Source: Diogma glabrata (lineage: Eukaryota; Arthropoda; Insecta; Diptera; Cylindrotomidae). From it: a DNA stretch of 64,000 nucleotides. Below the pieces are notes generated by a model. It ran no database searches, was not told where the DNA came from, and worked only from the letters and a program-made list of their open reading frames with translations. Numbering within the stretch: the first letter of the stretch is position 1; each line of letters starts with the position of its first letter. The position numbers were made by a program, and so were the translations under genes. Where the stretch lies: NCBI GenBank assembly GCA_963693315.1, contig OY856187.1, positions 77,135,394 to 77,199,393 of the forward strand, given 5' to 3'. Positions 36,315-48,930 of this stretch are shown here, piece by piece.

Positions 36315-37170
36315 GGATAGGGCTGCCCGAGAGATGGATCAGCTTGCTTCAATACTGATGGAGCCTTATGTTTCATCAGTCTTGGAGCAGCCAGATCTGT
36401 CGAAAAAACAAGAGTTAGGTCAACGTCTTGCTGATATGCTAGCAGCTTCGCAGCCTCTGGTCATCAAGGATCAGGGTCAGGATCCATCTGTGTAAAAACA
36501 GATGGTTTCTGAATCAGAATCTAAGATGACTAGGGAACGTTGGAGGTTGCTAGCCAAAAAGAAGAAGAAGGACGATAGAAGAAGGGCTCAAATGAAAGCA
36601 TTAGGGATTTTGAGCGAATGGAGGCAGCAGCTTTACTTACTCATTTGGAGGAATGAGGGAGTGGTTGCTGTTTTCATCTCTCATCTGGTACCTCTAAAAC
36701 AAGCTCCAACAGGGCTTCACCATCTAAACGGTTTCCTTTGGTCGCTATATCACCTCTGTTTCTTACATATAATCGACCAAATGACTGGTTTTAAATTTAT
36801 CACTTTACATTTTAGTTTTCTTTCTTCTTGTTGGGAACAGCAAACGCTCAACACCTCCTTCCTTCACAATTTTAGTTGGCTTTAGGACAGTTCATCGCCG
36901 TGCAATAGTAGTACTGTGAAGAGGTCGAGAGTTGAGAGTTGGAGCTTGAGCCTCCAGATATGATGTTTGATGATGATGTTTTAATTTTTTTTCTCTATTA
37001 ATTTTCTTTTTTTCTGGATGGTAGAAACAACAATTTAGGCTGGAGTCTAAACGAGCTACTGAATTTGTCTCAAATTGGGGAAGTTTAAGAGTTCTAGAGC
37101 GTGAAATCAGGATTTTGGCCTATATCTGCTCTAGTCCTAGAAACGATATGTATAGTTTCTGAGGCGAGAT
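36315..37170 (+). pseudogene. Decayed coding-like region of unknown function
   Basis: An open frame starts ATG at 36334 (MDQLASILMEPYVSSVLEQP), runs 53 codons to TAA 36493, and continues in the same frame through SESESKMTRERWRLLAKKKK to about 36640. A neighbouring frame then reads EAAALLTHLEE, SSGTSKTSSNRASPSKRF and LELEPPDMMFDDD with interruptions. After a T-rich stretch ending GGTAG, a frame from 37025 reads QFRLESKRATEFVSNWGSLR and VLEREIRILAYICSS. Codon use here is far less AT-driven than the surroundings and the peptide segments look protein-like (basic KKKKK patch, acidic patch). T-rich stretches ending in TAG before 36315 and 37025 could be splice acceptors. I do not recognise the family. 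A decayed host gene copy or an endogenised foreign gene are both possible. Confidence 0.35.
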
Positions 37171-40100
37171 CGCGAGATCGATCTTCTTCTTTGCTCCTTC
37201 TACAACAGCATTTATACTTTTTCTTATACAGTTTTATACGGTACGGGTAACGAGAATTTATAGTTTTGGCGGGGATTGTAAGCTATAGGGAGGGACCTTC
37301 CTCTTTAGTGCCTTGTTCAAATTTTTAGACACACATAGTTTTTTATTTTCTACGATACGGCATATTAGTTATAAAAAAAATGGCTTTAATTGATTCTCAA
37401 TTCCTATTTTACAAGGTATTGAGCGCTATACAGCTACTGGCTATCGTAGATCTTTAATGTCACTATAAAAGTGTTAACTATGACCTCGGATTGTGAATTT
37501 TTTGAGATTTGTTGGTCTTCTTAGAAACGTTCCATGTTCACATTTATCGAGCATAGTTTTCGAGTTCAGTGTTGTGATTGGTCTGCGACCAAACTCAAGC
37601 CTAGTGTACAAAATTTACAAAGTTAATGACTGTCTACGGAAAAGAAGGTTAGTAACTCAACTAAAACTTCCATGAATGTTAACGCTCTGATCTTGAAGTT
37701 GTCCACGTGATCCAAAACAGACACCTACTTCAAGCTGCCCCTACATGAAGTACATACACTTGAATAACATTTATTGTACAACACCAATGACTATCCGTGA
37801 TATGCAGTATCTTTGATTATAGTGAACATAGAAGGCTTTTCACCACTCCGAAATTCAAAGCATTTCGGCATTTTACTTTGCTTTAACAAAATCAAATCTT
37901 CCCTCCACTCCTCCTTACGTTTGAGCTTGAAGACGTCCCTAAAGCTACCACCTCCACTGTTAAATCGTACAACTATAGAATCCTTTGAGATCCTTTATTC
38001 ACAGGTATACGAAGGATATATATCCTTTTTATGATTTTATCTAGAGAGATGTGGTTATGTTTCACATCATTCTCTACCAAGCCCCATACCATCTCGGCTA
38101 CATGGGAGAGTATGGGAGTAGTGAAACAAATTTCAAAAGAGCGTGGTCACCCTTACTAGCGTTCTGTATTTTAAACGAGGGTTCTATCAGTCGACTCTAG
38201 TACAAGAAAGCATAAAAGTGCTAACTAAATTACAGCAGCTCTTGACGAGAGCTGAACACCCATGCCACATCTATTCTCTATTTTAGTTAATTTAAAAAAA
38301 TAAGGCGAAATTTATGAATGAAAATTCTGGAACACCATCTTCTTTTTATCAGATTTGCTTAGTAGATTATTTGGCACCCACCTTCCTTTTTGTGTAATAA
38401 CCATTCCCATTTTCACAAAAAGTTAAGTAACATTCCATCCCTTGTAATTGCAATCGTCTCGTAACCGACCATCTATTCTTGTACGATCCGCCAGAATCTT
38501 AATGACCTTCTTTTTTAAATCAAAATATGGCCTTTCTCTTATCCACGAGCCTCTTTGATAAATAATAAACCAAATATATTGTGACTTGGCGAATGGAGGT
38601 ATGAAGAGTATCGAACCTTAACCCAAAGATAAAATGTCTCATTCTGTATTGACCGAGATAGCTGGACTAAACGAGAAAAGCTACTAATCTAAAGGACCTG
38701 ACATAGGTTTGAATTAATTAAAAAACTAACAAAGTTGGATTTGGATCAATTGAGCTTACTGGAGTTTTTCGGCAAGCGATTCTTTGTACTTTTTACACCA
38801 ACCACATCATTTATCAAGCACAGTCTTACAGTGATGTATAGCTAAATTGCTACAAGATGTATAAGACTCATTTTATCTTAGGCTTTTTAAAAAGCTCATA
38901 ATGATATACTGAAAGAATAAATTCGGTTACTAAAACCATGTTTATGCCAATCGAATCAATGCTGTCATGTATGACATTATATTCGTGTTTTTGCCTTCAC
39001 ATTTTGTTCTATAAGATAAGACAACTTAATATAAGGTTAAGGTGCTAAAAAACAATCGGGTTGCACAAACCTGATTTAGTGGCCAAATTTTGACACAGTA
39101 TATTGATGCTTATTTAGCTCTTTGCCTGTTATTTGCTTTAGCTTAGTTTAGTTTGTTATCCAATGGAATAAGATTTAAATATGTTCTTTGTTGATTTTGT
39201 ACCGCATCATTTCACTTCAAGCTGATGGTTGGACGGCCGGGATGGTAGAAAGTGCAAATTTAGGTTTTTTTTTTTAATCCAAATTTCTTAGCTAAAGTTG
39301 TTGTTATTCCAGAGTAATTTCTTCTTCTAACGTTCCTAATATTTTTTGCTGATTCTGAACAATAGGAGAGGAGAGGACCAATAGAAATGACCATTACTCT
39401 ATTTGTAGAGTTACTAGACTGATAGTAATTTTGTATGTAAATTATCATTCCTTGTTCATGCTCATGTACTTTTCATATACTCAAATTGTTCGAGGTAGAG
39501 TAGATCAAAGCAAATTTGAGCAAGTTTGCTTGTCAATGGAACGCGCCTAACAACAACAGTGAAAATGCTTTAAACATCTAACGTTGTGACAATTTCTAAG
39601 CTACATAAATTTTTTCTCGTTGTAAGTTACTAAACCAAAAAGAAAAATGAAAACCGAAAAATCATTGAAAATCCAAAAACAAAAAAAAATTAAAACGTTA
39701 AAAATTAAGATTACAATCTAAAAGTTGTGGAATACAAGCGAAATTGGTTTAATTAAGTTTGCTTATAATTTTCTAAAAAAAATTTTTATGCTGTGCTTCT
39801 TCTAAGACGTAAAAGTTTGTTTTCTTATTTTAAAGTTTGTACATTCAACTTCTTTTTTGTTTTTTTAAGATTAAACGTAAACAGTTTTCTTCACGAAAAG
39901 TTTGTACGTTGCTTCTATTCAACGCTGTAACAAAATGTTTGGAAATGAGTTCGTTGGTTGTTTGTTGGGGTGGAACAGGTGAGAGATTATAAAGATTTTT
40001 CCATTTTTTTCGATTTTTTTTTTATTAGATAAAATTATCTGATAAAAAATTTTTATAATCAAAAGTTTTAAATAGATTTAGTTTTTCTTTTATTTTTATT

Positions 40101-40875
40101 TTTGTTGTTTAGGAAAATTTATGTAATGAAAATTGAAAATTTTGGTAAATGTTGTTAAGGATACATATACTTTGATGTGTTTTTTCAAGCTATATAAATA
40201 TTTGTTTGTTGTGATATTTTTTGCAGTGATAACGATGATGATCGTAAAATGTTGTGTTTATTTTACTTATACAAAAAAGTCTTTCTAGATTTTCAAATTG
40301 AGATTTTATCCTCTGGAATATAATTTCAATTTAAAATATTTAGTTTTAGAAACGGTTTTTGAAAATCTTAAAAACATGAAAGTCTTTCGTGATTTTTCGT
40401 AAAAGGTTTTTAACAAATTTTGCGTAGACGATTTATTTGTAATAAGAAAGCACAAATCGTGCCTTATATACAATAAAGTAAGCACGACTTATTTATGAAC
40501 GAATTATTTTATTAGTCGAAATTAATTTCAACTAGAGTTCGAATTCTAGTTATTATCAAAAAAGAAATATTTGTAAAAACAAGAATTATCAATGGTTAAG
40601 GTGTTGTATTGTGTTATGTTATATGTTTCGCTCACAAAAGCATTAAAAATATGACACTGCTAAGTAAATTTCAATGCATTTAATAAAATTGCTATAGTTG
40701 TTGATTTTTCGTCATATTAGAGTTGTTGACGCATTGAGTTTTATGAAAGAAACTAATATAACAATTGTAATAGTTGATCATGTAACGATAAATGCCAGAA
40801 GTTGAGGGGATTTATTTTTTTAACCAATTTTTCTAAGAAACATAAAATGGGAAACATTTTCGAATAGAAACATTT
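37171..40875. other. Unassigned sequence
   Basis: The first part, to about 38700, is noticeably less AT-rich than its surroundings and may continue the decayed coding-like region, but I could not link frames. Beyond that the sequence is ordinary AT-rich intergenic DNA. Small frames at 37493-37675 and 37813-38034 have no recognisable motif. Confidence 0.35.
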
Positions 40876-40879
40876 GTCA

Positions 40880-41185
40880 AATAAAGTTAGCTATATGTAT
40901 GACATGTATGGCATAATTGAAGGTGAAATTGGACATGGAATATGGTTCCCCCAACATATAAGAACAGTTGGCAAATATCAAGCTGTTGCAGATAAAATGT
41001 CGTTTTTTAACAAAAAGAGTAATTTTTGTGTGATTCCAGATTCCACGATTTCTGAATAACAGGAACAATTGGAAAATATGTTTGAATTCTTGATTTTGTT
41101 ATAATTTTTTCAATATTTTTGGAATTTTGAAAAAAGTTTCAATTTTTGATTTTGTAATAATTTTTTAAATATTTTTAGAATTTGT
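40880..41185 (+). repeat. Fragment of repeat family Q interior
   Basis: GAAATTGGACATGGAA at about 40925 recurs in Q copy A near 12838. The stretch 41090-41180 consists of the AT-rich units (TTTTTGGAATTTTGAAAAAA, TTTGATTTTGTAATAATTTT). Both Q ends are missing, so it is a partial copy. Confidence 0.5.
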
Positions 41186-41282
41186 CGGATTTTCATACTA
41201 AAGTAATATTTTTTAAGTAATCTTTAAAGTAATATCTTATGCCGGAGTGGACTGACAACATTATTTTATTATTTTTGTCTAT

Positions 41283-41325
41283 ACGTCTTGAAATTTAATA
41301 CAAAAAACCCAAAGAAATGCAATTT
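41283..41325 (+). repeat. Dispersed repeat R, short third fragment
   Basis: GAAATTTAATACAAAAAACCC and AAAGAAAT match the right-hand end of repeat R (5550-5590 and 43050-43080). Only about 40 bp is shared. Confidence 0.4.
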
Positions 41326-41434
41326 CCAATATGTAATCGTAGATGAAAGATTCAACTTAAGTAAATATGAACCTGATGAAGTTTCAATTTCGAAATTATC
41401 TAAACATATAAATTAAAAATAAAGTTCGTCATCA

Positions 41435-41515
41435 CCGCTGTGACTAAGTGTGTGATACACATGAGATTTGAACAGGTGCATGAGTATGAGCTCGAATCCT
41501 GGCACGAAACACATA
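41435..41515 (+). repeat. Possible tRNA-derived SINE head
   Basis: TGACTAAGTGTG (A-box-like) is followed about 45 bases later by AGCTCGAATCCTGGC, close to the pol III B box (GGTTCGANTCC). The spacing suits a tRNA-derived promoter. Cloverleaf pairing is poor and no second copy was found, so this is tentative. Confidence 0.3.
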
Positions 41516-42583
41516 AATATTTTTCTAAAGGAGTGTTATGAATTTGGAACTTTTATACGAATATTATAATATTACTTTACACCGGGAAGCTCAAAAAAAT
41601 ATATGAATACTGTAGTATTACCGGAACACTGAATTTATAACAAATAAACTGATTACACTTGGAAATCTCTTATATTATGGATCACAGAATGAATAATTTA
41701 GCACAAATATTAATTGGCTAACATGAAAAATAATTTATTCAAAAAGAAATCAAAAATTATATATATTAGAATACAATTAAAAGCTTACATTAATTTATTT
41801 CTTCAATGTTGTCTTCTTCGTGTTTTATTTCACATCTTCGTATATCTTGATAGTTAATTAAAGGTTTTATTATATCAAGCAGAAACTAATCCGTTCCTCC
41901 ACAAAAAAGCAGTACATAATGAAGTCACTACACGAAAATTTCATAAACGGACTTGACGATTAATTTTTACAAATAGAATTAGACAATTTTGTGTTTAGCA
42001 TCTCATACGGTAACAACATCATGAACTTCTTCAATTAATTTTTGTTTTTCATCATCATCAAAGTTCATGTACCATATGGCGATGACGTGTTTTCCTTCAT
42101 AAAATTATAAATTTATTTTCAAAACTGATAACATAACACTTGCTTAACAAATGAATTTTATTTCTTCAATGTAAAACATATTTCGTTTACATATTTTAAT
42201 AGATGCAATTGAGGTTTTGACATTTTATTAAATTCACAACCATAAAAAAACCTTTACAATATTAACACAATAATTGAAATGAAAAGCAAATTTATTTTCT
42301 TTTTATTTTTAAAATAACATTTTTGAAATAATTAACAACATTAAAAACTCTAAAGTAAGCTATATCACGACTCAGTCATCACTGAGTTTAATTTTATTTT
42401 AATTTATCATTAACTGATTTTAAATTTATACTAACTTGATTTTAAAAATTATACTAATCTCGATCCAAACAATTTGATCGTTTTTATATCATATTATCAT
42501 CGATCTTCTGTTTCATTTTCCATCATTTATGAAAACTTGTATTTTTAATTGAACTTGCGTTTATTTAAATCATCAAAAAAAAT
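41516..42583. other. Unassigned AT-rich intergenic sequence
   Basis: No coding region or structured repeat was recognised. Confidence 0.45.
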
Positions 42584-42665
42584 GTACAGTGGTACGAATA
42601 AACGTTTAAATTGTATAGCGGTACGAATAAACGTTTAAATGTACAGTGGTACAGATAAACGTCTA
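42584..42665 (+). repeat. Three-copy tandem repeat, 28-29-bp unit
   Basis: GTACAGTGGTACGAATAAAC and GTTTAAAT recur at 42584, 42613 and 42641, with a few substitutions. The third copy is shortened. Confidence 0.85.
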
Positions 42666-42923
42666 TGTTTACCACAATTGAATAAAATTATTATTGAATT
42701 TGAAAACTATTATTTTCAGAGTAAAAATTGGATATAGTCCGTCGTTACAGGAGTTTTTCTAAGAGAAAATGAAAAATTATTTCGAATTGCAAAATTCAAG
42801 TGATTACCAATATGTACTTAAGCTTAATTGCTCACAAAAACTCCCTCCAAATTAAAATTCTCTTAATGTTGTCTATATCCCTAACCAAAATATAGCAATA
42901 AATTGACCGTGCATCAAATATTA

Positions 42924-43080
42924 GTTTCGCATTGATTGACAACAATCAATAATGACTCAACACTCGTGAGTTGGGATGTTGATTTGAATGTTGACTTAAG
43001 TCTTGACGAAATATTCTCTCATTCTATGAATTCATACATAGTAATGTCTAGAAATTTAATACAAAAAATCCCAAAGAAGC
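42924..43080 (+). repeat. Dispersed repeat R, copy 2
   Basis: This aligns with 5431-5588 over about 157 bp. Shared strings include CAACAATCAATAATGACT, GTTGACTTAAGT and GAAATTTAATACAAAAA. The two flanks differ, so the shared segment approximates the family boundary. Confidence 0.65.
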
Positions 43081-44240
43081 AATAATACTGTTTCTTTAAA
43101 CTCTAATCACTTTATCAGACAAAATGAAGCAATATATGTATACTAATCGTGTTGTTTGACACCAAAACTAGTAGCGACGCTGGGGTGCCATTTTGTTGTT
43201 ATGTTTTTATATTTCAACTTTTAAATAGAATCTCGTCTAATATTAAATGATCTAACAAAAAAAATTCAAACACTCCAATAAGAATATTTGTGTTTCTAGA
43301 AAAAAAAACATTATGCTTGAATAACTAGATATTACGGTAATTTTTTCCTCGTTTGGACGACAGCCATTAACAACCCCGACAAATAATTTTGTTGTTTACT
43401 TAACATTCACTTATTAATCTTTTATTATTAATAATTTAACTGTACTTTATATCTTCTTTCACTTTTACGAATTTAAAACCCAAAAATTCAAATAAACGAG
43501 AAAATGACGACCGATTTGAATTTTAAAGGAATAAATTTCTCAACGACCCAAAAAATATTAACACCATCCTTTGAGGCTCGAGATCATACAACGAACTGAG
43601 CTAAAAATTACATATGTCCAAGTACATATCTAAAAAAAATCATGAATCCACAATATATCAATAAAGAGACAACCATCGATGAAAACAAAATCATTGCAAT
43701 TAGGCTTCAGAAGAGTATGAAACAGTAGACGATAAGTGGTATTGATCGCGTCGATTCATGCGCAAGAAAGTTTTCCGGACAGATACTTTTTTTCTCTTTC
43801 CGGAGACAACAGCCTCGTAACATTTTGTCAAATTGATTTAAGCTAAATGGTTTCATTTTCACGACAAGTAATAAATTTGTTTTTATGAAAATAGCTTATT
43901 AGTTAAAAATATTGCTTTAAAAAATTATAAGACTAAACATATAACAGTAAAATAAAATAAAAAAGTCTTTGAACTAACAGATTTATAAATATATAAACAT
44001 TGAAAATTCAAATAATATCATATAATTTTCTTTTCGTAACCCATTTTGTTTTTCATTTAGTAATTTTGCAGACTTTAAGAAGCGTGTTCGTAGAATAAAA
44101 AATAAGACAAAAATTGACACTAAAAATGAATTAAAATAATTGTATGTGTTATTATGGTTTTCCATATTATTCACTGTTTGTGTGCTTTTGTCACTTTTGA
44201 ATTAAAATGCAATATTTAAAAATATACTTTTTACGGTTTA
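43081..44240. other. Unassigned AT-rich intergenic sequence
   Basis: Apart from weak similarity of 43612-43705 to 22205-22300 (shared ATGTCCAAGTACATATCTAAA-like core) nothing was recognised. Confidence 0.4.
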
Positions 44241-44472
44241 TTTTTAAATTTATTTATAATAATAAAACTTCCTTATAGTAAAAATTTGATTTTTATTTTT
44301 TATTTTAAAGAATATCGATTTCGACTTACGTCATCCTCAGTTCTTAAATTATTATTCTTTTTAAATTTATTTATAATAATAAAACTTCCTTATAGTAACA
44401 ATTTGATTTTTATTTTTTATTTTAAAGAATATATATTTCGACTTAGGTCATCCCCAGTTCTTAAATTATTAT
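44241..44472 (+). repeat. Two-copy 117-bp tandem duplication
   Basis: TTTTTAAATTTATTTATAAT begins at 44241 and again at 44358. The copies stay alike through ACTTCCTTATAGTA, AAAGAATAT and TTCGACTTA to CAGTTCTTAAATTATTATT, with only a few substitutions. It produces an internally repeated chance open frame. Confidence 0.85.
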
Positions 44473-47400
44473 TATTTAATTTTAATTTTAAAATAATTGT
44501 GATGTTAAGTCGACCGTCCAAAAACAAATTTTTATCTCGTCTCTGGTGAGATAAATTGAGATAAAACTTTTGTTACGTATCTTACACTTTTCAATGCAAT
44601 TTTTCATTCTATTCAATTGAATACATACATTTCTAGTGTCGTATAATTCTACGCTACATAATGGTTAGATCCATTGCTATCGTATAGATAAAATCTTAAT
44701 AAAATCTTGAAATTAGCATCAATTCATAAAATTTAAATGGGTCTGTAATTTGTTGGATCAGTTTTGTTACCTTATTTTAAAATTAGCTATACAGTAGCCA
44801 TTTTCCATATTTTAGGCAAAATCCCCTTTTATGTGACAAATAGAAGATTTTAATGTAGATTAGATTTAAGAATAACTGCAAAAAGACGATCTGTCTGACC
44901 CTTATGTTTTGTTAGTATGTATTAATTTGTAAACAAATCTTCCGAATGATGGTCGTATAATAAATTATACACATCATTTTGTATGAAACTGTGACTATTT
45001 CGAATACTTCTCTAAATGTAAGAATATTCATATATAAAGAAATTCGCTAATAATTTGCCAATTTATTTCAATTCCGGCCCATTAAAATGAAACAGACATA
45101 AAAGCATTTATATTTATGTATATACATCTATCAATGATGTTTTAACATTTTTTTTAGTTAAATGCACTCAATACCAACTAATAATACTTGTTTGTGTCTA
45201 CATAGATGTTTTTATTATGTAAAGCTTGTAATGGTATTTCATGAAGGGGTAATACAACTGTTCAATTTGTTTTGTTTGTAAAGAAGCTGTTTCGTGAGAT
45301 GATATATAGTTAAGTTTAAATGTATAATTTATATACGATAAAAGAGACAATATAAAAAGCAACAAAATACTGAAAAATCTTACTATTTAAACTTGACTAA
45401 ACAGTCAAGGGATTATGTTAATTTAAATTAAAGAGTTAACGTTGTTATCAGTAATGTTATTATGGCACAAAAAATGTATATTATTTAACGAAATTGTTCA
45501 TATTAAATTTGTTAAATTAATTTGTTTTTAAAATTGGTGGTTTTATTCTAACAGTGTTTAGTTTTCGTTGCCTGTTATTAAGTTTTGAGTCTTAAGAAGT
45601 TTAACTAGCAACAATTTTCTAAGGCAAACAAATAATCCAAACAAATTTCAACATTTTTATTTCATTTTGAATAACATATTTTTGTATTTTTGGATATGAG
45701 CGTGTATGTATTAGAAAATGGCTTCGAAGATAGCGAAACCGTTGTTTTACCATTCCGGTTACAGAAAAAAAAAATAAATCGATAGTGGCGGAAAGAAATG
45801 CAACGGAAATATAATAAATTGGATGCTCGAAATTGTGTTCGAAAACTCGACTAAAGTTCTTCGTATTGTAAAGCCTGGACTTTACAAATTTAAATAATAG
45901 GTGCTTAGGCATCCATTTATCCAAGGGTTTTAGTATTTAAACATTCCAAAAATGATACATGAATTGTACTGGTGTGGACTCTACCCAGAAAAGATCTCTC
46001 ACAAAAAAAATAACTCTAACAGACCATGATGGTCTCAATATAATTTACAATAAAATAATTCAAAGAATAAAAAAAAGACGTAAAAATACCTTAACATATT
46101 AAGTAGAATGATGTCCTGATAATCAGCACGAAAAAAGATAATTTTCCTATTAAATTTCATTTCCTTGAATTCATCGGCCCTCATCTAATACAGGATTTGT
46201 TTACTTTCTGTAATCCACACACAACAAATAACTGCACTGCTATTTTTTTTCATGATTTTTTTCTTCTCTTTATTCTGATAATTAACTTTAAATTTTTTTT
46301 TCTTTTTATAAATTTGTGATAATTTCACATACAAACTACATGACTTTATTTTCTCTAAATTTTCGAGAAATTTACTTTAAAAACAAACTAAGTGCTAATT
46401 TTTTTCTTTTTTGATAACCAAAGGATATAATGGATTATCAACTCACAACTCGAGTAATTTTTCCTTTATTTAAATTATTAATTTTCACTCAAACAGATTT
46501 ATTTTATAAAAACGCGAGCTCGATATATATAGAATTAATTTTTTTATTTTTATTATTATTATTTTATCAACAATTTTTGATTTTTATATCACAGCGTACC
46601 GAGCAAATTTTTAATCATTTATTGATTTTAAAATCCAAAGTCTGATTTAATTTTTATTGTTGATTTAATTAATATCAAAATTGAACTCGGTTTATCTACT
46701 CGATTCTAAATTTTTTTAATTAATTTAATTTAAATTTTTCGTTTTCAAAACATCCGACTTTTAATTGATTTTATAAATAAAATCATACTGACTTAGTTAT
46801 GCAAAAATGCCTTCTATAAATATCATTTAAACATAGGAGTAGAAGCGAGATGGTTATTAAAAAATTTTGTATACTTCTTTCTGTCGTTGGAGTATTATCA
46901 AAAGAAAAAAATCAATCACGATCATTATCATACTGTCTCAACAAGCGCATTACAAAACTCATATATCATTTAAACTTTGTTTCATTTGATTATCGCAGAT
47001 CATGAACAGAAACAGACAAACATATCTAATTTTGTGTTTGCTTACGTTGCAGTTATTAAAAATTATAAAGAGAACGAAATAACAATAACCACGAAATGCA
47101 ACAAATTCGTTAACGGTTTAATTAAACAGATGATTTACAATCCCATTACTATTACAATCCCAAACATTTCAATATGAGATTGTATCTGATAGTATCAACA
47201 AAAAAAATAAAAAAATGCAATTACAACTATATGAGATTTACTTTTGTTTGATTAAAACAAAGTAGAAGAATGTTTACGAATTTAAGCGATGCTAATGTGA
47301 GATTGATAGTTTTTTAATAGAAATTGATACTGAATCAACACGACGTGTTGTGGAAATAACGCGATTAATTAATCGTATTGATAATGAACCAGGTAATGTA

Positions 47401-48780
47401 TTGTCGTTGTACTAAGTTATTGTTATAGGTATTTACGGATGTTGAATGTTAGGATTACCAAGTAGTCAGTTTATAAGGGAGAGAAAAAAATAGAACAGTG
47501 TGGCGACTGAAGAGAATGCATCCTTGACTGTTCGTTGATCGTTAAATCTCACTACCAAGGCATACATTTCCTTCAATCTACCAATATAGAACCTGAACTC
47601 GTTCTGGAGTGGGGTGTAGACTCTCTTACAAATACTACTGGTTAGATAATACCTCAGATTGCGGCATAACAGTATAAAAGTAAATAAGAAGTAGCATAAG
47701 AATAATATATTTAGCTTAATTTAATGTGCATACAAATTTAGCTCCTCGTCAATATTTGAACGTGATAGATGTATTTTAATGCGAAACAAATATGTAGAAA
47801 GTAGTGTTTGAGGAATTCGGCCTTGCAAAATGCTACAGTTACCCCTAGCTTTTAATGAGATCACAGTATTTTATTGGGGCGATGATTTAGAAGAGCAGGT
47901 GCTAATGAATGATTTAATTACAAAGGATTCTTATATGTGTGATTGTCATGCTAGTTCATCTTTTGATTTTGTTCATCTTTGTTGTGATTAACATAGTGTA
48001 TTGCATTCTACAAAGCGTCTATGGATGACGCTCCAGATTTTTAGATAAGTGATTTTTTGGAATGCAATTTTTGATAGCCTACAGTCAACATTTGTTCCAC
48101 AGGACTAGTTTTGGAAGAAGACAACTAATTAATGTAAGCCTTTTGATTTTATTTATGTAATTTTTATTGATTTTATTTTTGTTCTGTTATATTATTTTCA
48201 TTATGTATTCTATAATTTTATAATTTTAATTTTTAATTATAATTTTTTGTGATAAAATGAGAGAATTCCAAGGGTCAGGATACATTATTTTTTATAAAAG
48301 TTAAATCACTACAGAAGGAATTAAGCTTAGGTCAATGTCAACAACAACAAAAATCAAAACAATTTGCAGCATTGCTTAACAATCGATATAATTATTTCAT
48401 TGCAATTAAATGTATGCACAATTTACAATAATACTGTGGCAAAGCAGTTTACAAAACCAAATAATATAACAATTTTGATTGTCAAACAATTTTCTACGAA
48501 TTAGAGGTTCAGAGTTCCATACGCGATGACTAGTCTCACTATTATGGTATACATCAACCTTGAGATTAAAAAATACATTTTTGAATGAATTGATGATATT
48601 ACAATAGAAAGAGAAATTGTGGGTGAAGCCTCAGGAACTGTGACAGTCATGATAATTTTATTAAGATCTGGGGGGTCAAATTCAAGTTGCTTGCGCTTTC
48701 TAGAGAAGACAACCGTTATCAATTTGCCGATGAACAAACATTTTTTAAGTTGCTCCAGTAGTTTTATAGTTTTCGTCAGT
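44473..48780. other. Unassigned AT-rich sequence
   Basis: No gene or repeat with a partner in this window was recognised. Open frames at 45619-45924 (minus), 46430-46645 and 46977-47177 lack known motifs and look AT-driven. The patch 47480-47660 is somewhat less AT-rich but has no long frame. Confidence 0.4.
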
Positions 48781-48784
48781 TGTG

Positions 48785-48930
48785 AAAAAGGCCGGCCAGC
48801 TGTTAGACAGATGGATATTTTGATTTGATATTTTAAAATCGTTTTAATCTCAAATGCCGAGATATGTCAATAAGAGTGGAGTAGAATTTTCAGATTTCTG
48901 ACTCAAGATTGTTCAGACCGAAGTAATTAT
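48785..48930 (-). repeat. 5'-end fragment of repeat family Q
   Basis: Read on the minus strand it begins ATTACTTCGGTCTGAACAAT at about 48928, then AAAATTCTACTCC, TCTCGGCATTTG and, near 48790, CTGTC...CTGGCCGGCC. The same order (CTTCGGTCTG, TTCTTACCCC, TTTCTCGACATTTT, CTGTCGGCCGGCC) opens Q copies A-D. It is strongly diverged and the rest of the element is missing or unrecognisable. Confidence 0.5.

Noticed and set aside
37493..37675. Possible LTR-retrotransposon integrase C-terminal tail
   Set aside because: The resemblance (VYKIYKVNDCL...) is only loose, there is no integrase core or LTR nearby, and the frame has no upstream support.
43560..43605. tRNA-like A box (AGCTCAGTT) on the minus strand
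   Set aside because: A B-box-like word lies only about 12 bases further, far too close for a tRNA or SINE promoter, and no cloverleaf can be drawn.
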